Source: an uncultured Bacteroidales bacterium
GTDB taxonomy: Bacteria; Bacteroidota; Bacteroidia; Bacteroidales; UBA932
Assembly: GCA_946545765.1 (NCBI GenBank)
Contig: CAMNNS010000062.1
Coordinates: forward strand, 1-8,395
Reading direction: 5' to 3'
Length of the DNA: 8,395 nucleotides
Shown: piece by piece, positions 1 through 6,281 of the stretch
How the letters are laid out: every line of letters starts with the position of its first letter
How positions within the stretch are numbered: the first letter of the stretch is position 1
Notes under the pieces: model-generated
What the model saw: the letters and a program-made list of their open reading frames with translations, nothing else
What the model was told of the DNA's origin: nothing
The model's database searches: none
Translations under genes and position numbers: made by a program

Positions 1-118
1 ACTCGTTCTCTAACACATTAAATAAACCCTCCTTAGCAAAATCTGTAGTAGGTCTCGCTTTATAACCGATTGGAGGTGTAATTGTCTTTCCTTTTAATTT
101 ACCACCTATTATTCGCAT
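1..118 (-). CDS. rsmD: RsmD, 16S rRNA (guanine-N2)-methyltransferase, N-terminal fragment
   Basis: Partial gene: it starts at an ATG (complement of 116-118) and runs off the left edge after 39 codons. The visible start, MRIIGGKLKGKTI followed by a PPIGYKARPTTDFAKEGLFNVLEN-type segment, has the RsmD N-terminal signature: an R-I-I-G-G start, then R-P-T-T-D and a helix leading into the SAM-binding domain. RsmD methylates G966 (E. coli numbering) of 16S rRNA during assembly of the small ribosomal subunit in the cytoplasm. The catalytic NPPY motif would lie outside the window. The start is 9 bp after the stop of the DUF3822-like gene, so the two are probably co-transcribed; this neighbourhood fits what I recall of Bacteroidota genomes. 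No Shine-Dalgarno sequence is visible, which is normal in the phylum. The call rests on 39 residues but they are highly characteristic. Confidence 0.85.
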   Translation of the reverse strand, partial: MRIIGGKLKGKTITPPIGYKARPTTDFAKEGLFNVLENE

Positions 119-127
119 TTAAAAGTA

Positions 128-625
128 TTATATAGGAGAGACTCTCACCCTTCTCACAAACTTTTCCAATTTTTTCAAGTCAAAAGGATGAACTGAACCA
201 TAAATGTTCACATTAGTCTGTTTAGGATTCATTTGGGATTTATTTAATATCTCCAAGATATAATAAATTGCAGTTGCAAAATTTATAGTTTTATAGCTAT
301 TGGCTATAAGGAGTTTATCACCCTCTGCGACAACAATCAAGGAGGTATCTTTTAGTAAATTATACTCGAGAATTACTTTGTTGTAATCTCTTAAAGTTGG
401 TAATGTAATAAGATATTTATATATTGTTGGAAGAACCTTATTCCCACCATCTTTTAGAAAAGAGTATAAAATTTTGGTATTATAATGAGGTATGTCTAAA
501 GATTTTATTTGTGCTTGATCTTTGTCACTATCAAATAGTTCATCCATAATAATATGATGCACATTATTGTTTGATAGTTCCAAAGGAACCATAGTGAATC
601 TTGTAGTAGGTTTATATTTAACCAT
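128..625 (-). CDS. DUF3822-like protein, short form
   Basis: Protein of 165 residues with no signal peptide or membrane segment. It resembles the C-terminal two thirds of DUF3822, a Bacteroidota family of unknown function. Points of likeness are the TMVPLEL stretch (residues 11-17), a central helical part, a beta hairpin TSLIVVAEGDKLLIANSY (94-111), a helix with AIYYILEIL (119-127), and an INIYGS-like strand (NVNIYGS, 138-144) followed by a terminal helix and RVRVSP. The beta-hairpin/helix/strand-Gly order recalls the second half of actin-like (ASKHA/PilM-type) folds, but that is inference. As I recall, full members have about 250-280 residues, so some 80-100 N-terminal residues are absent. 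The reading frame is open upstream to the stop of the preceding gene (680-682) with no ATG, GTG or TTG in between, so the ATG at 623-625 is the only start. Neighbours are rsmD (9 bp downstream) and the membrane protein upstream. It may be a truncated remnant or a genuine short form. Confidence 0.7.
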   Translation of the reverse strand: MVKYKPTTRFTMVPLELSNNNVHHIIMDELFDSDKDQAQIKSLDIPHYNTKILYSFLKDGGNKVLPTIYKYLITLPTLRDYNKVILEYNLLKDTSLIVVAEGDKLLIANSYKTINFATAIYYILEILNKSQMNPKQTNVNIYGSVHPFDLKKLEKFVRRVRVSPI

Positions 626-630
626 AATTG

Positions 631-667
631 AATAAAAAAGGGTGCCGAACTTTAGTAGAGCACCCTT
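631..667 (-). terminator. Rho-independent terminator behind the 680-1399 gene
   Basis: A perfect 8-bp inverted repeat, AAGGGTGC (638-645) and GCACCCTT (660-667), encloses a 14-nt loop. On the minus strand the stem is followed by T-rich sequence (a TTTT run at 637-634, then ATT), the form of an intrinsic terminator. It begins 12 bp past the stop codon of the membrane protein gene and ends only about 6 bp before the ATG of the DUF3822-like gene. That gene would therefore need read-through or a promoter hidden within the hairpin region. Confidence 0.8.
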
Positions 668-679
668 ATTATAACTTTC

Positions 680-1399
680 TTACTCCCAGTTTCCTGCATT
701 ATTATTCGGCTGGTCAATACTACCAACTCTATAACCTGCATATCTATTTGGATACCTATCTGTAGGCCCCTTCTCCGCTTTGAGATTAACAAGTAACTGA
801 TGATCTAAATCTTTTAAAAGTGCATCAAATGGGATACAAGCTTCAAAAAGAGGCACATTCACACCAGAAACTTGCTTAATAACAGATTTCATCTCAATTT
901 TTTCTCCATTTGAGAAAGGAATATCAGCTAATTCATCAATCTCAAATTTTCCAAATTTCTTTATTTCATCTTCTGACCTCTTGAGTAAAGTATCTTTAAC
1001 AGCAACCTCTTGAGGTATAGAGAAGACTAAATTTTTATCCCCATTAAGATATAACTCATATAATTGTTCAGCGGTGATCTTACCTCTATGTGCCTTTTTG
1101 ACAGCCTCTGTATGTGCCACTGCAAGGGAATCATTTGATGAACCTACCATCTTAACAATCTGCATCTTGCCATTTTTATAGAAATCTATAAGTGTATCAA
1201 TTGATGGAGCAAAACGATTGTTTTGATTTTTAAAAGCAACTTGAAGTGTACGAATGTCTTTAAGTTTCTGAACAGCATAAACTTTTCTGTATTCAACTTC
1301 TTTGTTAAAAGCTATTGGCTTTTGGACACTTTGATAAATGTAATACGCTAATCCAATGATAATTAAAGGAAGGATTACTACTGTAAAAAGTTTTTTCAT
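680..1399 (-). CDS. Conserved Bacteroidota membrane-anchored protein, loosely pilin-like
   Basis: Protein of 239 residues starting at ATG (complement of 1397-1399). Residues 1-3 are basic, 4-22 form one hydrophobic membrane segment without a lipobox or convincing signal-peptidase site, and the rest should lie outside the inner membrane. After the membrane segment comes an amphipathic helix (about 33-58, RKVYAVQKLKDIRTLQVAF) and then NNRFAPSIDTLIDF. This order (membrane helix, long helix, N-x-R-[FY] and S-x-D-T-L-I) recalls type II secretion pseudopilins and type IV pilins, but the prepilin peptidase motif (G before F-T-L-x-E) is missing. The C-terminus ends in NNNAGNWE, which I recall, without certainty, as typical of a conserved hypothetical Bacteroidales family found near DUF3822 and rsmD. 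It is in the same reading frame as the next gene and is separated from it by a terminator. Function is unknown; a role in envelope assembly is a guess. Confidence 0.75.
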   Translation of the reverse strand: MKKLFTVVILPLIIIGLAYYIYQSVQKPIAFNKEVEYRKVYAVQKLKDIRTLQVAFKNQNNRFAPSIDTLIDFYKNGKMQIVKMVGSSNDSLAVAHTEAVKKAHRGKITAEQLYELYLNGDKNLVFSIPQEVAVKDTLLKRSEDEIKKFGKFEIDELADIPFSNGEKIEMKSVIKQVSGVNVPLFEACIPFDALLKDLDHQLLVNLKAEKGPTDRYPNRYAGYRVGSIDQPNNNAGNWE

Positions 1400-1401
1400 A
1401 T

Positions 1402-1433
1402 CTAAATTATATTTACTATTTCTATTATTCCAA
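1402..1433 (-). promoter_or_regulatory. Candidate promoter for the 680-1399 gene
   Basis: On the minus strand a TTG (1433-1431) is followed 21 nt later by TAATTTAG (1409-1402), one mismatch from the Bacteroidota -7 consensus TAnnTTTG. The box ends 2 bp before the ATG, so transcription would begin at or almost at the start codon. This is a weak call because the region is very AT-rich and such near matches are common. Confidence 0.3.
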
Positions 1434-1486
1434 TCGGTTACTGAAACACAAAAATAAAAAAAATCTTAACAACAAACAATATTTTT

Positions 1487-1494
1487 TAATTTTG
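1487..1494 (+). promoter_or_regulatory. -7 promoter element of the nrnA operon
   Basis: TAATTTTG matches the Bacteroidota -7 consensus TAnnTTTG at every fixed position. No convincing TTTG lies 19-21 nt upstream, so only one half of the promoter is clear. Transcription would start near 1498-1500, leaving only a few bases before the ATG at 1504. The box overlaps the TTG at 1492-1494, which argues that this TTG is not the start codon. Confidence 0.45.
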
Positions 1495-1503
1495 CACTCA
1501 ATC

Positions 1504-2538
1504 ATGAATAATATAATAGAAAGAACATATCAAGATTTTTCTGAAATTATCAAAAAATCAACTCAAATTGTAATTGTTGGGCATCAAAATCCTGATGGTG
1601 ATTGTTTAGGCTCTACAACAGGTCTAAAAATGTATATCAAAGAGAACTATCGCGATAAAAAAGTAGATATTATTTTACCTAACCATTTCCCGGAATATCT
1701 TAAATTCTTAGACTTAGAAAATGAAGTAATTGTCTTTGAAAATAATGAAGATATTGTTAAAACTCTATTTAATAAAGCAGATCTCCTAATTTGTATGGAC
1801 CTTAATAAACCATCGAGAACAGACTCATTAGAAGAATTTGTTAATAATTATAAAGGATATAAAATTTTAATAGACCACCATATAGAGCCTGCCCCTTTTA
1901 CAGATTTAATAATTTCATCTGTAAATACCTCATCTACTTGTGAATTAACATATTGGTTACTAAAGAAAATATCAGATAAACAATTAACAGAAAATATTTT
2001 AAAGCCCTTATTCACAGGATTAATTACAGATACAAATAATTTCTCAAACTCGGTTTTCCCCTCAACATTTTTAATGGCATCAGAAATAATTGATACAGGT
2101 TTAGAAACAGAAGAGATCCAGTCTAATGTTTGGAGTTCTTATAGCCAAGATAGAATGAGGCTAATGGGTGAGATGTTATTAAACAAAATGATAATCTTTA
2201 ATGACTTAGGAGCTTCTATTATGATTTTAGACAAAGAGACTCAAGATAGGTTTAATTTTAATAAAGGAGATAGCGAAGGATTTGTAAATTTACCCCTTAA
2301 TATAAGAGGAGTTAAAATTTCTGCTCTAATTACAGAGGATAAAGATTATTTTAGAGTATCTTTAAGGTCTAAAAAAAATATATCGGTAAATGACCTATCA
2401 AAACAATACTTTAATGGTGGAGGGCATGAGAGAGCAGCTGGTGGGAGACTTTTTATCCCGATAAATGAAATATTACCATATTTTGAAAATTCTGTTAGAG
2501 CTTTTTTAAAAAATAACGGCACGGCATTTGAACGATAA
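1504..2538 (+). CDS. nrnA: NrnA-type DHH/DHHA1 phosphoesterase (oligoribonuclease / pAp phosphatase)
   Basis: Cytoplasmic protein of 344 residues, a normal length for NrnA. The family degrades oligoribonucleotides of two to five bases and/or converts 3'-phosphoadenosine 5'-phosphate (pAp) to AMP; some relatives cut pApA, the product of c-di-AMP hydrolysis. The metal-binding motifs are all present: HQNPDGDCLGS (27-37, His27, Asp31, Asp33), CMDLN (97-101, Asp99), DHHIEP (124-129) and GLITDTNNF (172-180, Asp176). The C-terminal DHHA1 domain carries the substrate-binding GGGHERAAGG (305-314). The start is placed at the ATG at 1504; a TTG four codons upstream overlaps the -7 promoter box and is less likely. 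It is the first gene of a compact plus-strand group, with the FKBP-like lipoprotein gene starting 12 bp after its stop. The family call is firm; which substrate dominates cannot be read from the sequence. Confidence 0.93.
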   Translation: MNNIIERTYQDFSEIIKKSTQIVIVGHQNPDGDCLGSTTGLKMYIKENYRDKKVDIILPNHFPEYLKFLDLENEVIVFENNEDIVKTLFNKADLLICMDLNKPSRTDSLEEFVNNYKGYKILIDHHIEPAPFTDLIISSVNTSSTCELTYWLLKKISDKQLTENILKPLFTGLITDTNNFSNSVFPSTFLMASEIIDTGLETEEIQSNVWSSYSQDRMRLMGEMLLNKMIIFNDLGASIMILDKETQDRFNFNKGDSEGFVNLPLNIRGVKISALITEDKDYFRVSLRSKKNISVNDLSKQYFNGGGHERAAGGRLFIPINEILPYFENSVRAFLKNNGTAFER

Positions 2539-2550
2539 CGAGAGAATATT

Positions 2551-3066
2551 ATGAGAAAAATTGTTATAGTTTTTGGGTTGATTCTATTGGCTATATCTTG
2601 CAACAAACAAGATATAGAGAACACCTATAATAACCAAGAAGAAGCGATTGACACATATATAAACAATCTCTCAGGAATTTACAGAGTGGTAAGAAACAGT
2701 GGGGCAAACAGAGTAGTTACTAAAGAAAGTACACAAAATGATACATTAGCAGTTGGAGATTCTCTTTACTTCTACTATAATGGTTACATTTTCTCAAACG
2801 GAAAAGGAGAACTATTTGCTACCAACCATGGAGAGATAATTAGAGAAAATAACATTGCAACAGACTCATCTGCAATTGCAATAATTTATGGTAAAGACCC
2901 TTTACTAAAAGGTTTAGAAAGAGGATTACTCGGGGTTAAAAATGGAGAACAATGTGATATAATATTTTCTGCTAAATATGGTTATGGAAATAAATTTATG
3001 TTTAATGTTCCAAAACTAACACCTCTGTTTTTTGAAATTGAAATAGAAAAAATTGTAAAAAATTAA
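2551..3066 (+). CDS. FKBP-type lipoprotein, single domain (GldI-like)
   Basis: Protein of 171 residues. Residues 1-16 are a short hydrophobic signal ending in the lipobox LAIS-C, so Cys17 should be lipidated. The next residues, NKQDIE, are polar and acidic and could act as a Bacteroidota surface-export signal. One FKBP domain spans about 66-170: VGDSLYFYYNGYIF, a PLLKGLERGLLGVKNGEQ segment, then KYGYGN and the final FFEIEIEKI strand. Compared with FKBP12, the active-site Asp37 appears to be Ala (LFATN in place of xFDxS) and Trp59 appears to be Leu, so isomerase activity may be weak and chaperone or scaffold use is possible. GldI, the gliding-motility FKBP lipoprotein, is the nearest named relative by architecture, but gliding is not implied. 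It sits 12 bp after nrnA and 4 bp before the second FKBP gene. Confidence 0.85.
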   Translation: MRKIVIVFGLILLAISCNKQDIENTYNNQEEAIDTYINNLSGIYRVVRNSGANRVVTKESTQNDTLAVGDSLYFYYNGYIFSNGKGELFATNHGEIIRENNIATDSSAIAIIYGKDPLLKGLERGLLGVKNGEQCDIIFSAKYGYGNKFMFNVPKLTPLFFEIEIEKIVKN

Positions 3067-3070
3067 TATA

Positions 3071-4147
3071 ATGAGATATTTAAAAAATTATACTTATCTA
3101 ATTGCTACTGTATTATTAGCTATAGTTTCGTGTGCAAAAGAAACAGAAGAGAGCCAAAGAGAGATACAAGAAAGAATATTAGATGCATACATAGCAGTAC
3201 ACTACCCTAATGCACAAAAAAGGGAATCTGGATTAACTATTTTAGAGTTAAAGCAAGGCACAGGTGCATTTCCTAAAGAATTGGGCGGCTGTTATATACA
3301 CTATGACACTTACAACTTAGATGGAGTATGCCAAAGCACAACTGATTCTGTTAAGGCTAAAGAGTTAGGGACATACTCTCCAAGTACATACTATGGTCCA
3401 CAATTATTCTCCATAAATGATTACTATACTACTATAGGGATGATGGAATTATTGCAATTGTTGAATAAGGGTTCAGAGGTAACAGCAATTATACCACCAT
3501 GGCTAACTACAAGTAATCCAAAATACTCAAGAGTACAAGGTTCTCAACAAACTGTCTCTGCTAATATTATTTATAAGATTAAAATGGGGGCTATATTTGA
3601 TGATGTGATCAAATTCCAGACAGACTCATTAGAAGCATACTCTAATAGATATTTTACCCCAGCAATAGATTCAACCGATAACGGCTTCTATTTCAGAAAC
3701 CTTACTCATACCACAGGGATACCTGATAAAGATACTGTAGAATCAGGAACGAAGGTAAATATATGGTACATAGGGAGACTTTTAGACGGATATGTATTTG
3801 ATACAAATATTGCTGATACTGCTAAGAAATATGGTATATACTCATCATCATCAAGTTATTCCCCATTAAGCACCGAAATATTAGAAACTGCAGATTTAAT
3901 GAAAGGCTCTGGCAATGATAAAGATGCCGATGGGACAAATAGCGGACTTATATTAGGTATGTGCAAAGCTCTCAAAAAAATGACTATAGGAGATAACGCC
4001 GTTACATTTTTCTCTTCTGGCTATGGATACGGGAATGAAGGGACAATGAGCGGGGGAAAAGGAGTACCTGAGTATGCTATGCTAAGGTTTGATATATGGA
4101 TGACCGATAATGATGATAAAAACTATCCCCCAAAAGGATATAGATAA
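3071..4147 (+). CDS. Lipoprotein with two FKBP-like domains
   Basis: Protein of 358 residues. The signal ends in the lipobox AIVS-C (Cys21), followed by AKETEESQ, an acidic start suited to outer-membrane or surface lipoproteins. Two FKBP-like units follow, about 54-172 and 204-349. Each is preceded by a similar lead-in (LDAYIAVHYP at 37-46, LEAYSNRYFTP at 187-197) and each has the same insertion after the bulge (TDSVKAKELGTYSPS at 91-105, ADTAKKYGIYSSSSS at 248-262), showing an internal duplication. Unit 2 keeps canonical residues: WYIGRLLDGYVFDT (Tyr233, Phe243, Asp244) and GYGYGN (317-322). Unit 1 has CQ in place of the Phe-Asp pair and no YG loop, so it is probably inactive and may serve binding or dimerisation. 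The likely place is the periplasmic or outer side of the envelope, in protein folding. The gap to the preceding gene is 4 bp and lysR follows after 3 bp. Confidence 0.8.
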   Translation: MRYLKNYTYLIATVLLAIVSCAKETEESQREIQERILDAYIAVHYPNAQKRESGLTILELKQGTGAFPKELGGCYIHYDTYNLDGVCQSTTDSVKAKELGTYSPSTYYGPQLFSINDYYTTIGMMELLQLLNKGSEVTAIIPPWLTTSNPKYSRVQGSQQTVSANIIYKIKMGAIFDDVIKFQTDSLEAYSNRYFTPAIDSTDNGFYFRNLTHTTGIPDKDTVESGTKVNIWYIGRLLDGYVFDTNIADTAKKYGIYSSSSSYSPLSTEILETADLMKGSGNDKDADGTNSGLILGMCKALKKMTIGDNAVTFFSSGYGYGNEGTMSGGKGVPEYAMLRFDIWMTDNDDKNYPPKGYR

Positions 4148-4150
4148 TTG

Positions 4151-5047
4151 ATGGATTTTAGATTAAAAGTTTTTACCGTAACTGCTCAGTATTTAAATTA
4201 TACTAAGACTGCCTCTATACTTGGTATCTCACAACCCGCAATAACTAAACATATTCAAGAATTAGAGAAATGTTTAGGGGTTCAACTTTTCGAGAAGAAA
4301 GGGAAGAAATTATCTCTTACCATAGAGGGGGAACACCTTTTATCTAAATGTCATACAATTCTAAAGGGTTATGAAGATTTAGAAAAGGAAGCTGCCTTTC
4401 TATCAAAATCTCCTACAACTAATATTAGTTTGTTACTTCCGCCACCCTTATATTATGGAATTTTTACTGATATTATTGCAGATTATTGCAGACTATCACC
4501 CTTATCAAACATAAATTGTAGTTTTTATAATAATCAGGATAATAATTTAAGCACAAGTAATCTCGCTATTGTATATAATTACGATTCAGGGCTATATAAA
4601 GAGACAAATAAAGATATATTATCAGACACGCTTATTGCTGTTGGTAGTGGAGATTTTAATAACGATGAATACTTTGATGCAGAAGAACTTAAATTTACCC
4701 TCTATTCCAATGATGAGCAGACCAATAAAGATATAATAACCCTTTTCTCTAATTCCTCTTTTAATTTCTCCAAAATATCGGTGATTGTAAATTTGCAAGA
4801 TAGTGCTACAACCATAAATTTTCTGCTCGCCAATAAACAAGAGAAGCGAAGAACCCCTTTAGCTGTTGCTTTTTTATGGAGAAGTCAAGTAGAAAAATAT
4901 CTTAAAAAGGGGGAACTTAAAGAGGTAAAAATTACTGAACTACAAGGCATTCCCCCTATAAAGAGATACTACAGCATAGATACACAAAACAATAGTAATA
5001 TCTATTTTTGCCAATTTATTATAAGCTGGTTAAATCACTATTTATAG
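4151..5047 (+). CDS. LysR-type transcriptional regulator
   Basis: Protein of 298 residues, the usual LysR length. The winged-helix DNA-binding domain occupies about 1-60: MDFRLKVFTVTAQYLNYTKTA, the helix-turn-helix ASILGISQPAITKHIQELEK (21-40) and the wing VQLFEKKGKKLSLTIEG (44-60). A linker helix follows (about 62-84), then the effector-binding domain (about 91-290), which is divergent and gives no ligand clue. The start is the ATG at 4151, 3 bp after the stop of the FKBP gene; a TTG just before it (4148) would add one residue. The position implies co-transcription with nrnA and the FKBP genes, unlike many LysR genes that stand divergent from their target. Its final 10 bp overlap the end of the convergent lipoprotein gene. 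A perfect 10-bp tandem duplication lies inside the coding region at 4472-4491. The regulated genes are unknown. Confidence 0.88.
   Translation: MDFRLKVFTVTAQYLNYTKTASILGISQPAITKHIQELEKCLGVQLFEKKGKKLSLTIEGEHLLSKCHTILKGYEDLEKEAAFLSKSPTTNISLLLPPPLYYGIFTDIIADYCRLSPLSNINCSFYNNQDNNLSTSNLAIVYNYDSGLYKETNKDILSDTLIAVGSGDFNNDEYFDAEELKFTLYSNDEQTNKDIITLFSNSSFNFSKISVIVNLQDSATTINFLLANKQEKRRTPLAVAFLWRSQVEKYLKKGELKEVKITELQGIPPIKRYYSIDTQNNSNIYFCQFIISWLNHYL
4472..4491 (+). repeat. 10-bp tandem duplication inside lysR
   Basis: The unit ATTATTGCAG occurs twice without a gap (4472-4481 and 4482-4491). The unit length is not a multiple of three, so slippage by one unit would shift the reading frame in the effector domain. 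With two copies in place the frame is open and the encoded segment (DIIADYCRLSP) fits the usual LysR helix. Confidence 0.8.
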
Positions 5048-6225
5048 AGTTGATACCACTTAATATTTTTTAATCCCGGTTCACTAAAATAGCTATCAAC
5101 TATTACCCCGTGAATCACTATTTTTTTCTTTAGCATATCGGGATTATCTACCAAATTTAACTCTTTTCTTATGTTGCCATTTGGTAACTCTATCGCCATA
5201 GTTTTTTCTCTAAGAGTTTGCCAATTCTCTTTTGCTACAACTATATGAGTTTTAGAATTAAATGGGGCAGACCTTTTAAAATTTGAGCCTGTTGCATCAC
5301 CTCCCACTATGTACCCATAAAGATCTACTGTATCTCCAATATGTGTTCTTGCATAAACAACTGATACAGAACCGTACGGAGCAAAAAATGCCACATTATG
5401 AATATTGTAGTATCTATTTCTGTTAGTATCTATTTTAAAACCTATATTGCCACTATTTATCGCTGATAAATCATAATCTAAAACTATACTCACTAAATCT
5501 GTAGCTTTAAGATTTCTTTTTAGGATAAAGGTGTCCTTATAAGTTGGTTTATCATAAGGTGTAAAGCTTTCATGACCATCTTTGTTTTTATAATATACAG
5601 AAACCTCTCCGGGATAAAAGAAAAAATATTTAAACGGCATAGTGTATCTACATTTATATTCATTCGTATCTTTCCTAAAATAGAGCCCTAAGCCTTTGAA
5701 ATAATTTCTAAAATTAGAGGTATGGTCTATCCTTATTCCACCCGTCATTTGTTTGGATACTAATTTGACTGTCAGTGAACTATCTGCTATTGCTTTTACT
5801 TTTTTAACTTCACCGAATAATGGAATATCTTGAACCCCCTCTTTAAAACTTCCAGATAACAGAGAGATAGTATAATTACCTGCCCTTACCTCTAACTCTT
5901 GTGGTCTATCTTTATATAAGCCATCATATAAAACCAAACCTTTACTATCTTCAATTTTAAGCAGATATTTTAATGTATCCAACGCTATCCTGTTTGGGAT
6001 TAAATCGGGATCCCATTTTGTTCCCGACTCAGAATGTTCTGAATCGTCGGTAACAAAAGTCTCAACTATTTTAATCGCATCATTTAATGAACCTTCATCT
6101 AAACCAATAGTAAGTTTGCACATTTTATCTCCGCTCTCCTCCTCAACAATGGGCATTTTGATACATGACAAAAAAAGGGAAGAGATACCCACCAAGAAAA
6201 CAACTTCAAAAAATCTATTTCTCAT
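5038..6225 (-). CDS. Lipoprotein, DUF4493- or FimB/Mfa2-like
   Basis: Protein of 395 residues starting at ATG (complement of 6223-6225). The signal is short and hydrophobic with the lipobox LFLS-C (Cys21), followed by an acidic EEESGD stretch (28-33), so export to the outer membrane or surface is likely. The rest looks all-beta. The order CKLTIGLDEGSLN (36-48), YLLKIEDSKGLVLYDG (87-102), LEVRAGNYTISLLSGSF (111-127), IPLFGE (134-139) and LTVKLVSKQMTGGIRID (151-167) follows the pattern of DUF4493 and related fimbrillin-associated lipoproteins: a strand, an extracellular-like beta sandwich, a turn with AGNYTI and then a Thr/Val-rich strand. The C-terminal half (180-395) is further beta-rich sequence I cannot place. 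The gene is single and monocistronic as far as seen, with no fimbrial partner next to it. The lipoprotein call is firm; the family assignment is tentative, and function is unknown. Confidence 0.65.
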   Translation of the reverse strand: MRNRFFEVVFLVGISSLFLSCIKMPIVEEESGDKMCKLTIGLDEGSLNDAIKIVETFVTDDSEHSESGTKWDPDLIPNRIALDTLKYLLKIEDSKGLVLYDGLYKDRPQELEVRAGNYTISLLSGSFKEGVQDIPLFGEVKKVKAIADSSLTVKLVSKQMTGGIRIDHTSNFRNYFKGLGLYFRKDTNEYKCRYTMPFKYFFFYPGEVSVYYKNKDGHESFTPYDKPTYKDTFILKRNLKATDLVSIVLDYDLSAINSGNIGFKIDTNRNRYYNIHNVAFFAPYGSVSVVYARTHIGDTVDLYGYIVGGDATGSNFKRSAPFNSKTHIVVAKENWQTLREKTMAIELPNGNIRKELNLVDNPDMLKKKIVIHGVIVDSYFSEPGLKNIKWYQLYK

Positions 6226-6241
6226 AACACTTTTTTTTGCT

Positions 6242-6249
6242 CAAAAGTA
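6242..6249 (-). promoter_or_regulatory. -7 promoter element of the 5038-6225 lipoprotein gene
   Basis: On the minus strand TACTTTTG is a full match to the Bacteroidota -7 consensus TAnnTTTG. It ends 16 bp before the ATG, giving a leader of about 11-12 nt rich in A. No TTTG stands at the ideal 19-21 nt; TTG triplets lie 15 and 24 nt upstream, so the -33 half is uncertain. Confidence 0.5.
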
Positions 6250-6281
6250 AATGCTAAAGAGACTCAATAAAAGCAATTTGG

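Noticed and set aside
1492..1503. TTG start for nrnA four codons upstream of the ATG
   Set aside because: The TTG forms the end of a consensus -7 promoter box, so it is probably not translated.
2346..2624. Minus-strand open frame of 92 codons across the nrnA end and the FKBP start
   Set aside because: It lies opposite two well-supported genes, matches no family and has low-complexity composition typical of an antisense frame.
3841..3855. TCATCATCATCA run in the second FKBP gene
   Set aside because: It is a short serine codon run within the shared Ser/Tyr-rich insertion and is in frame; too short to call a repeat locus.
4622..4840. Minus-strand open frame of 72 codons inside lysR
   Set aside because: It is antisense to the LysR effector domain and has no recognisable motif or promoter.
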